64,000 nt of DNA from NCBI GenBank assembly GCA_965223405.1, contig CBDCWO010000006.1, forward strand, positions 4,340,001 to 4,404,000. Direction: 5' to 3'. Position 1 is the stretch's first letter; each line of letters begins with the position of its first letter. Position numbers and translations under genes: made by a program. This document shows positions 43,917 to 51,985 of this stretch, in pieces. Under the pieces are notes generated by a model. The model made no database searches, had not been told where the DNA came from, and was given only the letters and a program-made list of their open reading frames with translations. The DNA comes from CBDCWO01 sp965223405 (GTDB lineage: Bacteria; Bacteroidota; Bacteroidia; Chitinophagales; Saprospiraceae).

Positions 43917-44789
43917 ATGAGAGAATATTACTGGATCCTGTGGTTTATAGTTATTACCTTTTCAGCGGATAGGGGAGTATCTTTTTTAGCCAAAAAGACT
44001 CTCGATTCCAATTCATTCTTGCTTACTGAGATATTCAAATCTGCACCTAAACGGGATATACTAATGTTGGGAAATTCTAGAATATTTTCGCTAGATAAAA
44101 GATTTATAGAAGCAAAAACCGGCAATACCATATTTCAGATTGGCTACAATGGACTTCCGGCAGACTTGGCCGAAGTGTTGATAAAAGATTACTTCAGTAA
44201 TCACCCACCACCTAATAAATTGGTCATTGATATTTCTTTATGCGATCGAATAAATGAAGGATTGATTCGTCAATTCTCCCCGTTTATGGAACGCAGCGAA
44301 GGATTGGAGTCTCTAATTCGTGATACTGATCCAAACCTCCATTTTTGGATGAGAATGTTCCACTCTATACGCTTCAATTCAGAAGTGTTTTATCGGAGCC
44401 TGGCTCGAGACCAGCAAAAGTCAGGAGTAAATTATATGGCTGATCGAATTATTTCCAAGGATGCGATAGAAAGAATCCAAAACCTGGATTCATGGACCTG
44501 GTCTGTACATCCCAAAATGCTGGATGCCTTAATCGATATCATTGAGTATGCCGAAACCCAGGGTGTACAAGTTATTTTGATGATATCACCAGTCCTTCCA
44601 CACATGAAAGGCAAGCTTACTAATCTTGACACCATGGTGGAACAGATAGAAACCAGAACTTCACTACCCGTACATGATTTCCTCTTTACTTTTAAATCAG
44701 ATACTTTGTTTAGCGACAATCTGCATGTAAATCAGGTTGGATCCGAAAAATTCACACAGTTGTTTTTGGACGCTGGGTTGCTGGACTAG
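43917..44789 (+). CDS. SGNH-hydrolase-fold acyltransferase partner (AlgJ/DltD-like role)
   Basis: About 290 residues. N-terminal membrane anchor (YYWILWFIVITFSADRGVSFLA), periplasmic SGNH domain: S54 in DILMLGNSRIFSLD, Asn-containing block QIGYNGLPAD, and D267/H270 in SDNLHVNQVGSEKF. It likely receives the acyl group delivered by the MBOAT protein and places it on the polysaccharide. The open frame extends back into the MBOAT gene (43872), but the ATG at 43917 follows its stop by one base. Last gene of the plus-strand operon. Confidence 0.82.
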   Translation: MREYYWILWFIVITFSADRGVSFLAKKTLDSNSFLLTEIFKSAPKRDILMLGNSRIFSLDKRFIEAKTGNTIFQIGYNGLPADLAEVLIKDYFSNHPPPNKLVIDISLCDRINEGLIRQFSPFMERSEGLESLIRDTDPNLHFWMRMFHSIRFNSEVFYRSLARDQQKSGVNYMADRIISKDAIERIQNLDSWTWSVHPKMLDALIDIIEYAETQGVQVILMISPVLPHMKGKLTNLDTMVEQIETRTSLPVHDFLFTFKSDTLFSDNLHVNQVGSEKFTQLFLDAGLLD

Positions 44790-45139
44790 TGAGGGTGCTC
44801 CAAAAAGTCAACATCAATACCATAGGAAAATATGGTTTGGTTTTACCATTGCCCGTACTCACCTCTGACTCTTGGCGCCTCTGTGGCAAAATCAGTGAAG
44901 TGAACACAAGCGTGATGGAAATAAAAATAAGTTACCCACAAAACTCGATCCCTCTCTGCTGCATGCGGACCCGCATGCTAGTAAGCTGGGTTTTTCCAAT
45001 ATCTGCAGTTTGTGAGCCCAATGATGAACAAACCAGTCTGCGCCTGGCAGGTTTATTTGGTTTCTTCGATAATGCAAATAAATTTCGCAGACCAATGGCC
45101 AACCCTTGCTAATCTTGTCGCTCTTGTAAAATCCACTCA
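44790..45139. other. Unexplained stretch between converging exopolysaccharide operons
   Basis: 350 bp with no recognised gene. It holds a perfect 8-bp inverted repeat GCATGCGG (44961-44968) / CCGCATGC (44971-44978) with a 2-nt spacer, and looks less A/T-rich than its surroundings. Both strands have open frames of 80-108 codons (44789-45112 plus, 44892-45140 minus), but neither has convincing protein character. It could be a decayed gene, a mobile-element remnant or a structured RNA. Confidence 0.5.
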
Positions 45140-46300
45140 TTAATTTTGCTCTGGATTTCCAAGGACTTTTTCATATAGGCTTAAAGTTTGGCGTGCAATA
45201 GTATCCCATGCAAACTTTTCTTTGACCATTTGAAAACCCGATTCACCCATGTTTAACATTTCTTGGGGATGATCACAGCAATATTGGATACAATTCGCGA
45301 TTTGTTCGATATCTTCCGGATCGAAAAATAATCCATTTTTCTTTTGTTCTACACCTTCACGTATGCCCGGGCGGTTGGAAATGAGTACCGGGCGTTTGCA
45401 GGCGAAGGCTTCTAATTTAACGATGCCAAACACATCATGGAGCGACGGAATGATCAAGGCTGCTGATTTTTGAAGCCACTTCCAGATCTCATTTTGGTTT
45501 TTCTTGCCGAGCATATGAATCCGGGATTGTAATCCCAACCTGTTTATATGGGCATTAAGTTGATCGGACTCCCCTCCGGATCCGATGATATTTAAGGTAA
45601 TAACCGGATCCACTTTAGTCATGGCTTCTACCATTTGGAATATGCCTTTGATGCTTCTGACCCTGCCGATATAAAGGATACTATTGGGATCTGGTCGGAC
45701 ATCCGTGGTCAGGTCAGGAATATTCACACCATTTGGTAACACAGTAAGATTCTCAGGCGGAATTTGTACCTGATTTTGCACCAATTGAGAAAGATAACTA
45801 CTTACACAAATGATATGACTTGCCCCGGTAAAAAGGGATTTTTCCAAATGAGTATTGATGTTTTCATGAATTTTTCGCTCTAAACCCGGATAAACCTCAT
45901 TGTAACTATTTTCTATCTGCAGCAATCCATGAACTGTTGACACTACTTTAGGTCTGTTTTTCATTTTGAATGGAAACCAAAGTCCACTTCTACCATGGAG
46001 GTGGATAATATCAAATTGCTGACCGTATTTTTTGATCCAACGGTGTGCGGCCAGATTAAAAGCCATTTCTTCAAAAAATACTTTCCAAAATGGTAAATGT
46101 CTTCCTGGGAAATACGGAATATTAATAATTTTTTGTGCTGATAATATGTCTCCATTTTGATGGGGATGGGGCTTTGTCCCAGTCAATAAGGATACATTAT
46201 AACCTAAAGCATCAATATTGCTAACTAAATTTTCGACCGCGACTTCTATACCACTCAGAAAAGAATAGGAACGTGATTTACATACATGGAGAATTTTCAT
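45140..46300 (-). CDS. GT4 family glycosyltransferase
   Basis: 386 residues, GT-B fold. N-terminal MKILHVCKSRSYSFLSGIEVAVENLVSNI, FDIIHLHGRSGLWFP, VVSTVHGLLQ; C-terminal donor-binding domain SILYIGRVRSIKGIFQMVEAM, NIIGSGGESDQLN, ALIIPSLHDVFGIVKLEAFACKRPVLIS (the E-x7-E motif region). It transfers a sugar from a nucleotide donor on the cytoplasmic side. Last gene of the minus-strand operon, 34 bp after the TolC-like gene. Confidence 0.9.
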   Translation of the reverse strand: MKILHVCKSRSYSFLSGIEVAVENLVSNIDALGYNVSLLTGTKPHPHQNGDILSAQKIINIPYFPGRHLPFWKVFFEEMAFNLAAHRWIKKYGQQFDIIHLHGRSGLWFPFKMKNRPKVVSTVHGLLQIENSYNEVYPGLERKIHENINTHLEKSLFTGASHIICVSSYLSQLVQNQVQIPPENLTVLPNGVNIPDLTTDVRPDPNSILYIGRVRSIKGIFQMVEAMTKVDPVITLNIIGSGGESDQLNAHINRLGLQSRIHMLGKKNQNEIWKWLQKSAALIIPSLHDVFGIVKLEAFACKRPVLISNRPGIREGVEQKKNGLFFDPEDIEQIANCIQYCCDHPQEMLNMGESGFQMVKEKFAWDTIARQTLSLYEKVLGNPEQN

Positions 46301-46334
46301 CGGTATTTGAGGCCCAAATATTTTTTTGAATTAA

Positions 46335-47063
46335 CTATTGATAATAATGTAAAGCCGCATTTTCCAGCGGGGTTCCGATGATTTCTTCAAGCAGAATTTC
46401 CTTTAGTTTTAATTCATTCTTGGCATGTTGATGTCTTTGTCGGAATTGAGAGTGTGCGCTTTGTGCTGAATTGAGATCAGAGATACTGGCTTTGTTTTGT
46501 TTAAAGAGTTCTTTTATCAAATCATAATTAATTTCCGATTCCGCGAGCATTTCGGTCTGGATTTTCATAATCTCCAGAGCACCCTGATAGGAATGGTAAG
46601 CTTGCCTGGTTTTTGATTTTACAACTATTTTCTGTTGATTGGCTTCTGAGATAGCAATTTTTAATTTTTCTTTCTCGGTTTTTACGACATTTCCCTGTTG
46701 GATAATTCCACCCAAACTGATGCCTAGTCCCATGTTTACACCTGAATTGAGGTTGTAGTTATCTGGATCGGTGACATCATTACTTGATCGATTGTTGCCA
46801 AACCCTATGGACAAGAAAGTACCACTCAACCAAAATTTACGAGCTTTTTTAATATCCTGCTCGGCTACTGTTATTCCGTGCTCAAATACTTTGTTTTCAG
46901 GGGAGTTCATCCAGGCAAGTTGAACTAAGAACTGTTCAAAGCTGGGAGGTCTTTGGTCAAGAGGGTAAATGACAGAATCCATTACCAGTTCCTGGCTTGT
47001 ACCTTGAGCTGAGAAAAGCATAAAAAGTAAAATAAAAGGATAAATTTGGCTCGCGATTTTCAT
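46335..47063 (-). CDS. Half-length TolC-like outer-membrane efflux family protein
   Basis: 242 residues; TolC proteins are normally about 420-480 with two repeats, and here only one repeat-length is present. Signal peptide ends near SAQGTSQ. Then FEQFLVQLAWMNSPENKVFEHGITVAEQDIKKARKFWLSGTFLSIGFG, a Gly/Asn loop NNRSSNDVTDPDNYNLNSGVNMGLGISLG, and a long helix pair with EANQQKIVVKSKTRQAYHSYQGALEIMKIQTEMLAESEINYDLIKELFKQNKASISDLNSAQS, typical of OEP coiled coils. Six protomers would be needed to make a TolC-like channel. Its start overlaps the Wzy stop (TGATG). It may supply the missing export function; this is inference. Confidence 0.75.
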   Translation of the reverse strand: MKIASQIYPFILLFMLFSAQGTSQELVMDSVIYPLDQRPPSFEQFLVQLAWMNSPENKVFEHGITVAEQDIKKARKFWLSGTFLSIGFGNNRSSNDVTDPDNYNLNSGVNMGLGISLGGIIQQGNVVKTEKEKLKIAISEANQQKIVVKSKTRQAYHSYQGALEIMKIQTEMLAESEINYDLIKELFKQNKASISDLNSAQSAHSQFRQRHQHAKNELKLKEILLEEIIGTPLENAALHYYQ

Positions 47064-48541
47064 CAGGTTATTGTAAATTTTGAATTGAGTCCATCAAAGG
47101 AATTCAGTCGGATAATCATTCCGATGACGAAATAATAGATCATATTTATAGGTGCATACAAGGTGGCTTGTTGAGGATAATTTGCTATCGTGATCATAAA
47201 AATAACAATAATAAAGCTCAAATATAAGGTTTTAAACCGCGGATTATCCGTCTTAAAATATCCGGACGCACCATGTCTGAATATTACCCACATCAGGATT
47301 AAATACAACAAAAGTCCGATGATCCCGGTTTCAACGGCAATTTGTACATAGAAGCTATCGGGTGGAAAATTACCTAGTTGTGTATGTGGACTAAAGCGTT
47401 GCCCTATGATTCCGGTTGACCCAATGCCTCCTCCAATGGGATGACTTAAAATGTAAGGTTGTATATAATTCTGATTCTCTAATCGCACCTGAAAAGAAGG
47501 ATCTTGAATTGGATAAAAAGCGGTTTTCATCCTGGCAAGCAAAGGATTATTGGTGGTAGAGGATGAGAGCCATACTATGGCTGCAATGAGTAAGAATCCC
47601 AGAATTACGATTTCTTTGATTTTTTGACGCATGATTACCAATAATGCTATTCCAAATGGAAGAATGATAAACGGTGTTCTAGCTCCTGAATAAAACATGT
47701 TAAGAATCATGATTACTGCCAGCCCTATCAGTACCATTTTAATCCACTTATGCAGCCTTGAATTGAGAGAGAATACAATGCACATCAAGGCACCAATCGC
47801 CATGACAATGCCAAATGTAGTTGGATCGGAGAAAACTGAAAATGTCCTAAACCTACTCCAAATTACAATCAAATTAAATCGGGTTGGATCCGCATACAAC
47901 CAGTTAAGCTCCATTTGCGAAAATCCCAGATACTCCTGTTTCAACCCATAGATTGAAGCGATCACGGAAAGAAAAATGATAAAATAAACCAAATGGTAAA
48001 CCTGTTTCACGTTTACAATGGTCAGGGCCAGTACAATTGGAATAATATGATAGATTCCCATCATTCGAATACCTACCAACCAAGCCATTCTTGAATTAGC
48101 CCAAGGATTCAAAAATTGAATTAAACAATAGGCAATCCAGACTAAAAGAAATAGGGCTATCGTATGGTTAAATATTTTGAAATCACGATTTCGGATTAAC
48201 TTGACCAGTGAAATAATTAACAATAGCAATAACATGGCGTCAAGTGTGGTCCCAATTGGGAAGGGTACTGTCTTAAGAAAAAAATTATTAAAGTAACTGA
48301 GAATCAAAAGGATATAAAACCCCAAAATCGGGAATGAAATGGTAGCAATAACCACGAAAAATGCGATGATCACGATAGGAATAACAACCAGGATGGGAAA
48401 AGGCAGGTAACCGATACAAAATGCAATTAAACCGGCGGCAATTGCAATTAGAAAATACACAAACAACCTTATAGAAAATAGCCCCTCCGGAAAGAGGAAA
48501 GGTAGAATTTTTGGGATTCTATTTTGCTCCAGGTTGAACAT
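47063..48541 (-). CDS. O-antigen ligase/polymerase family protein (Wzy-like)
   Basis: 492 residues with eleven or twelve transmembrane helices. The large periplasmic loop motif near the C-terminus, SHPIGGGIGSTGIIG...GNFPPDSFYVQIAVETGIIGLLLYLILMW, is the Wzy_C/O-antigen ligase signature. Earlier FSVFSDPTTFGIVMAIGALM and SGARTPFIILPFGI are also family-like. In a cluster with Wzx and Wzc it most likely polymerises lipid-linked repeat units on the periplasmic side. It is 3 bp downstream of the 32-residue ORF and overlaps the TolC-like gene. Confidence 0.88.
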   Translation of the reverse strand: MFNLEQNRIPKILPFLFPEGLFSIRLFVYFLIAIAAGLIAFCIGYLPFPILVVIPIVIIAFFVVIATISFPILGFYILLILSYFNNFFLKTVPFPIGTTLDAMLLLLLIISLVKLIRNRDFKIFNHTIALFLLVWIAYCLIQFLNPWANSRMAWLVGIRMMGIYHIIPIVLALTIVNVKQVYHLVYFIIFLSVIASIYGLKQEYLGFSQMELNWLYADPTRFNLIVIWSRFRTFSVFSDPTTFGIVMAIGALMCIVFSLNSRLHKWIKMVLIGLAVIMILNMFYSGARTPFIILPFGIALLVIMRQKIKEIVILGFLLIAAIVWLSSSTTNNPLLARMKTAFYPIQDPSFQVRLENQNYIQPYILSHPIGGGIGSTGIIGQRFSPHTQLGNFPPDSFYVQIAVETGIIGLLLYLILMWVIFRHGASGYFKTDNPRFKTLYLSFIIVIFMITIANYPQQATLYAPINMIYYFVIGMIIRLNSFDGLNSKFTIT

Positions 48542-48544
48542 GAA

Positions 48545-48643
48545 TTATAAAAAAACTACTTTTAGGAAAATTGCGATAAGAGCCAGAGCGTATAAAGACA
48601 AAATTGCGAATTGCATAATTCTAGGAGACATTCGTTTATTCAT
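48545..48643 (-). CDS. Predicted 32-residue single-pass membrane protein
   Basis: A short frame of 33 codons including stop: MNKRMSPRIMQFAILSLYAL then ALIAIFLKVVFL. A basic N-terminus (K3, R4, R8) followed by about 22 hydrophobic residues fits a small single-pass inner-membrane protein with its N-terminus in the cytoplasm. It begins 20 bp after the methyltransferase stop and ends 3 bp before the Wzy start, the tight spacing of the surrounding operon, which otherwise would have its only gap above 100 bp here. No family is known to me. Evidence is position and composition only. Confidence 0.5.
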   Translation of the reverse strand: MNKRMSPRIMQFAILSLYALALIAIFLKVVFL

Positions 48644-48663
48644 TATAGATTTTTGGTTATAGG

Positions 48664-49431
48664 TCATCGTTTTTTTAAAATTAAAAATTCTTTAGTCACT
48701 AAGTATTTTAGCGGACCAATATTAAAATTGATTCGCTCCAGGTATTTATACTTGTTGAACAGCACATGACTTTTGCGCCAAACAATTTCGAATGGTGATA
48801 AGCTGATTTTACGCGCCAACATTGGATGATTGATCTTATTCAAGGTTTTATAAGCTTCCGAATAATTAGTGACTTCACTTCCCTCCAATGGTCGATCCCT
48901 TCTGGCAATTAGTTTTAATAAAAGAGATTGTGGTAAATATTGGCACCAAGGAATCTTAAGTAATTGAGTTACATGAGAGGCATAAGGGCCTTCCCAGGGA
49001 GGATAACTGATGTAAACTTTTCCACCGGTTTTAAGATTCTTTTCAAGTTGTCTGAATATAGGTAGAATCAATTGTTGTGGAATGTGTTCGATAACATCTG
49101 TAAGAAATATTGCATCAAATTGGCCGGAAGGTGGGTTATTAATGATGTTTTGGTTATAAAAGTTTACATTATTAATTTGATATTTCGCTTTAAGATTATT
49201 GGCAATTAAGATATGATTCTGGTCAATATCGATTCCCACAACCTCACATTTCCATTGCTTTGTCAACCAAATAGCAAATCCACCTGTACCACATCCGAAG
49301 TCAAGAATTCTATGCCCATCTAGTTCAAAATGCTTACGAATCATCATTTTGTCGACTTGCAGATGATTATTCCTATTCAACAATAAATCTTCACCATATC
49401 TTATCCCTTGCTCCAGTAATGCTTCATTCAT
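48664..49431 (-). CDS. Class I SAM-dependent methyltransferase
   Basis: 255 residues, cytoplasmic. SAM-binding motif I ILDFGCGTGGFAIWL, acidic motif EVVGIDID, FDAIFLTDVIEHIP (motif IV) and LKTGGKVYISYPPWEGP. Methyltransferases in polysaccharide clusters commonly methylate a sugar residue or cap a chain; the target here is unknown. It overlaps the preceding glycosyltransferase gene by 4 bp (ATGA), so they are translated together. Confidence 0.9.
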   Translation of the reverse strand: MNEALLEQGIRYGEDLLLNRNNHLQVDKMMIRKHFELDGHRILDFGCGTGGFAIWLTKQWKCEVVGIDIDQNHILIANNLKAKYQINNVNFYNQNIINNPPSGQFDAIFLTDVIEHIPQQLILPIFRQLEKNLKTGGKVYISYPPWEGPYASHVTQLLKIPWCQYLPQSLLLKLIARRDRPLEGSEVTNYSEAYKTLNKINHPMLARKISLSPFEIVWRKSHVLFNKYKYLERINFNIGPLKYLVTKEFLILKKR

Positions 49432-50633
49432 AATCTCGGATTCTTTTGGAACTGGTGAATAATACGATCAAGTTGGCGGATTCGATTGGTCCAGCTATTA
49501 CTTTGAGCAATTTGAATCATTTTTGATCGATCTTTGGGATCATTTAAAGCCTCATTAATGCTGGTTAAGAATTCATTGTGATTCTCAGCTAAAAAGATCA
49601 CATCCTTGAATGATTCGATATCTGTTGAAAACTTGGTCGCTACAATAGGTTTTCCTAATGAAAGGTACTCATTAATTTTTAAAGGGTAAATTTTGGCGGT
49701 TTGGATATTGCAAAGAAATGGAATCAGTACACAATCCATGTGGCTGAGGTATACAGGAACCTGATCCGGATGCACAGGACCTCCGAAAAGGAGGTTTGGG
49801 ATTCCTTTGCCATTCAATTTTATCGCCTTTTGACTGTTAATGGGACCAATTAATAAGAGAATTTTATCCTTATTAGCTAATGCAATTTTTTCCAACAAGT
49901 GAAAATCAATTCGTTGTATATCCAGGTTACCAATGTATCCAATGATTTTTTGACCTAATGATTTAATGAGTTTAGGCGGTGGAATAATTTGTTGATTGAA
50001 TTGGCTGAAATATTCAAAGTCAACCGCATTATTTAAAATTTTGGTTTTCTTAGCATATTCGGAACGGATAAGGGATTTGGAGGTTACCAAAATCAAATCT
50101 GCCTGGTCCATATTCACTTTTTCGTGCCGAAGTCCGTGTTTTGCTGAATAAGGTACCTGACTTAATTCATCGATACTCTGATAAATCCTTATGTAACAAT
50201 TCGGGTCCGCGTCAAGATAATATGGGCTAATACAATTTAGATAGATATGTTCTCGTAGAGAGAATTTTTTAAATATTCGTCTGGAATAATTTTGGATACG
50301 TCGACGATTGAATTGGAACGATAAATTGTACAACCTTCCCGGAGTAAGCCAATTAATAGAAATAGCAATTGGAGGATCTATGATAATAATGGGATGGCTA
50401 TAAGTTTTGATTTCAGAGACCCTGCCTTTAAATAAATTAATCAAGTAACTCAACTTCCAACAGCTGGGCTTAGACAAAATATCACGCCAGGTAAGTGGTT
50501 GATTGACAAAAAAGATCCGGTTGCTTTTCGCCAGTTTCTTACTCAAGTAATAGGGAACAGAACCGTATTCATTATCCCATCGAAAGAGTGATAAATAGAC
50601 AATGTCATAACCTGTAATTCCTTTTTTAGTCAT
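49428..50633 (-). CDS. GT-B glycosyltransferase, GT4-like
   Basis: 401 residues. N-terminal YDIVYLSLFRWDNEYGSVPYYLSKKLAKSNRIFFVNQPLTWRDIL; middle RIYQSIDELSQVPYSAKHGLRHEKVNMDQADLILVTSKSL; C-terminal donor domain KIIGYIGNLDIQRIDFHLLEKIAL, ILLLIGP, CVLIPFLCNIQTAKIYPLKINEYLSLGKPIVAT. The last motif holds the conserved Glu of GT4-type enzymes. It resembles TuaH/family-1 type transferases of capsule clusters. ATGA overlaps on both sides tie it to Wzx and the methyltransferase. Confidence 0.85.
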   Translation of the reverse strand: MTKKGITGYDIVYLSLFRWDNEYGSVPYYLSKKLAKSNRIFFVNQPLTWRDILSKPSCWKLSYLINLFKGRVSEIKTYSHPIIIIDPPIAISINWLTPGRLYNLSFQFNRRRIQNYSRRIFKKFSLREHIYLNCISPYYLDADPNCYIRIYQSIDELSQVPYSAKHGLRHEKVNMDQADLILVTSKSLIRSEYAKKTKILNNAVDFEYFSQFNQQIIPPPKLIKSLGQKIIGYIGNLDIQRIDFHLLEKIALANKDKILLLIGPINSQKAIKLNGKGIPNLLFGGPVHPDQVPVYLSHMDCVLIPFLCNIQTAKIYPLKINEYLSLGKPIVATKFSTDIESFKDVIFLAENHNEFLTSINEALNDPKDRSKMIQIAQSNSWTNRIRQLDRIIHQFQKNPRL

Positions 50634-51958
50634 GATCGCCTTTTAGATATCAAAAGTGGAAAATCCTTGCTTACCCAGGTCCAAATATGATAAAAAATAT
50701 TCCACGGCTGGATTGCAAAATTCCGGTATAAATAGGTTTGAGATACAAAGAAGAATAAGACAAAAGAAGTTAAGGTTCCATAGGCGGCACCCATTACTCC
50801 AAATTGTCGGATGAATAGGTAGTTAGCAATTCCATTTATTACCAGAGAAAAAGAAGTGAAGTAAAAGTTTACCGAAGGTTTTCCAATAGAATCCAGGAGG
50901 GTTCCGAATTGTACTCCAAAGGGGATGAATAAGGCATATAAAATGGTAATTCTCAAGACAGGAACTGCGTCCAGATAAGATTCACCGGCGAAAAACAAAA
51001 TAATGGGTTCGGTAAAGAGTAAAGTCAGGATAACAAATGGTAAAACGAAAATGTAAATCGCAGCCACCGCTTTTTCGTAGATATTTCTTAGGGCTCCGGT
51101 ATTGGTTGGATTTATTTCGGCGTTTTGAGGGTAAACTAAATTTGCCATCGCCCGATTAGGAATACCGACGATTTGTGTAATCCGGATTGCCAATTCGTAT
51201 ATAGAAACGGAAATAGGATTGAGCATTGCACCTAACATATATTTATCGAGACTCTTATATAACATGGTACTCAGATTCGTACCAAACACAAATTTTCCAA
51301 AGTGGATTAACTTTTTAATCCAGCGATAGTCAAGTGCTTTAAAAGCAAAATAATCTCGGCATAGTAGATAAGTGACTATCGCTGTAATCCCTACTCCTAG
51401 TAGTTGGAGAACAGGCAATACGATTAAACCTAAGCTTAAAAATTGGTATACAAATAGTATACAAATCAAAAAAAGACCACGGTACAAAATGTTAATCCAG
51501 AAAATGAACTTGAACCTGTGATTAGCCTGGCAGAGAATAGTCCCATGATGTATTGGAACCATTAGAATTGTAGTGACTAAGTATATGCTAAACATCTTTT
51601 GGAGTATAGGAGCATGCCACAAAGATCCTAACCATCTTGCAAATCCTAGCAACAGTAAGGCAGATCCTATGGCGGATATCAGATTGAGTAGGAAACTTGC
51701 CGTCGAAATAGCTACTTGATCTTGTTTCGAACCTTGTACCAGGTACTTTACGGTTCCGTTTTGCAGGATGCCGATGCGGGCTATTTCAATAAATGTGGTT
51801 ACAGATAAGAATAACGTCCAGATTCCAAAATCTTGTTTGGAGAGAAATCTGATCAGAAAAAAAAAGGTAACGAATCCAATCAACGCTACTGAGAACTGTT
51901 CCCCAAATGCAAACCTGCCTTGTTTAAACCAATAGTTGGAGAATAGTTTTCGTCCCAT
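50630..51958 (-). CDS. Oligosaccharide flippase (Wzx-like, MOP superfamily)
   Basis: About 442 residues with twelve to fourteen transmembrane helices. N-terminal FGEQFSVALIGFVTFFFLIRFLSKQDFGIWTLFLSVTTFIEIARIGI is the characteristic polysaccharide-biosynthesis/flippase start; MFGTNLSTMLYKSLDKYMLGAMLN-like sequence in the middle and ALFIPFGVQFGTLLDSIGKPSVNFYFTSFSLVINGIANYLFI near the end are typical. It flips lipid-linked repeat units to the periplasmic face. A TTG 6 bp earlier (51964) is an alternative start. It follows the Wzc gene by 28 bp and overlaps the next gene by 4 bp. Confidence 0.9.
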   Translation of the reverse strand: MGRKLFSNYWFKQGRFAFGEQFSVALIGFVTFFFLIRFLSKQDFGIWTLFLSVTTFIEIARIGILQNGTVKYLVQGSKQDQVAISTASFLLNLISAIGSALLLLGFARWLGSLWHAPILQKMFSIYLVTTILMVPIHHGTILCQANHRFKFIFWINILYRGLFLICILFVYQFLSLGLIVLPVLQLLGVGITAIVTYLLCRDYFAFKALDYRWIKKLIHFGKFVFGTNLSTMLYKSLDKYMLGAMLNPISVSIYELAIRITQIVGIPNRAMANLVYPQNAEINPTNTGALRNIYEKAVAAIYIFVLPFVILTLLFTEPIILFFAGESYLDAVPVLRITILYALFIPFGVQFGTLLDSIGKPSVNFYFTSFSLVINGIANYLFIRQFGVMGAAYGTLTSFVLFFFVSQTYLYRNFAIQPWNIFYHIWTWVSKDFPLLISKRRS

Positions 51959-51985
51959 TTTCAATTCAACTGAAAAACGTGATGC

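Noticed and set aside
44789..45140. Open frames on both strands (107 and 82 codons) between the converging operons
   Set aside because: Neither has a recognisable domain or clear coding character; the region is described as unexplained instead.
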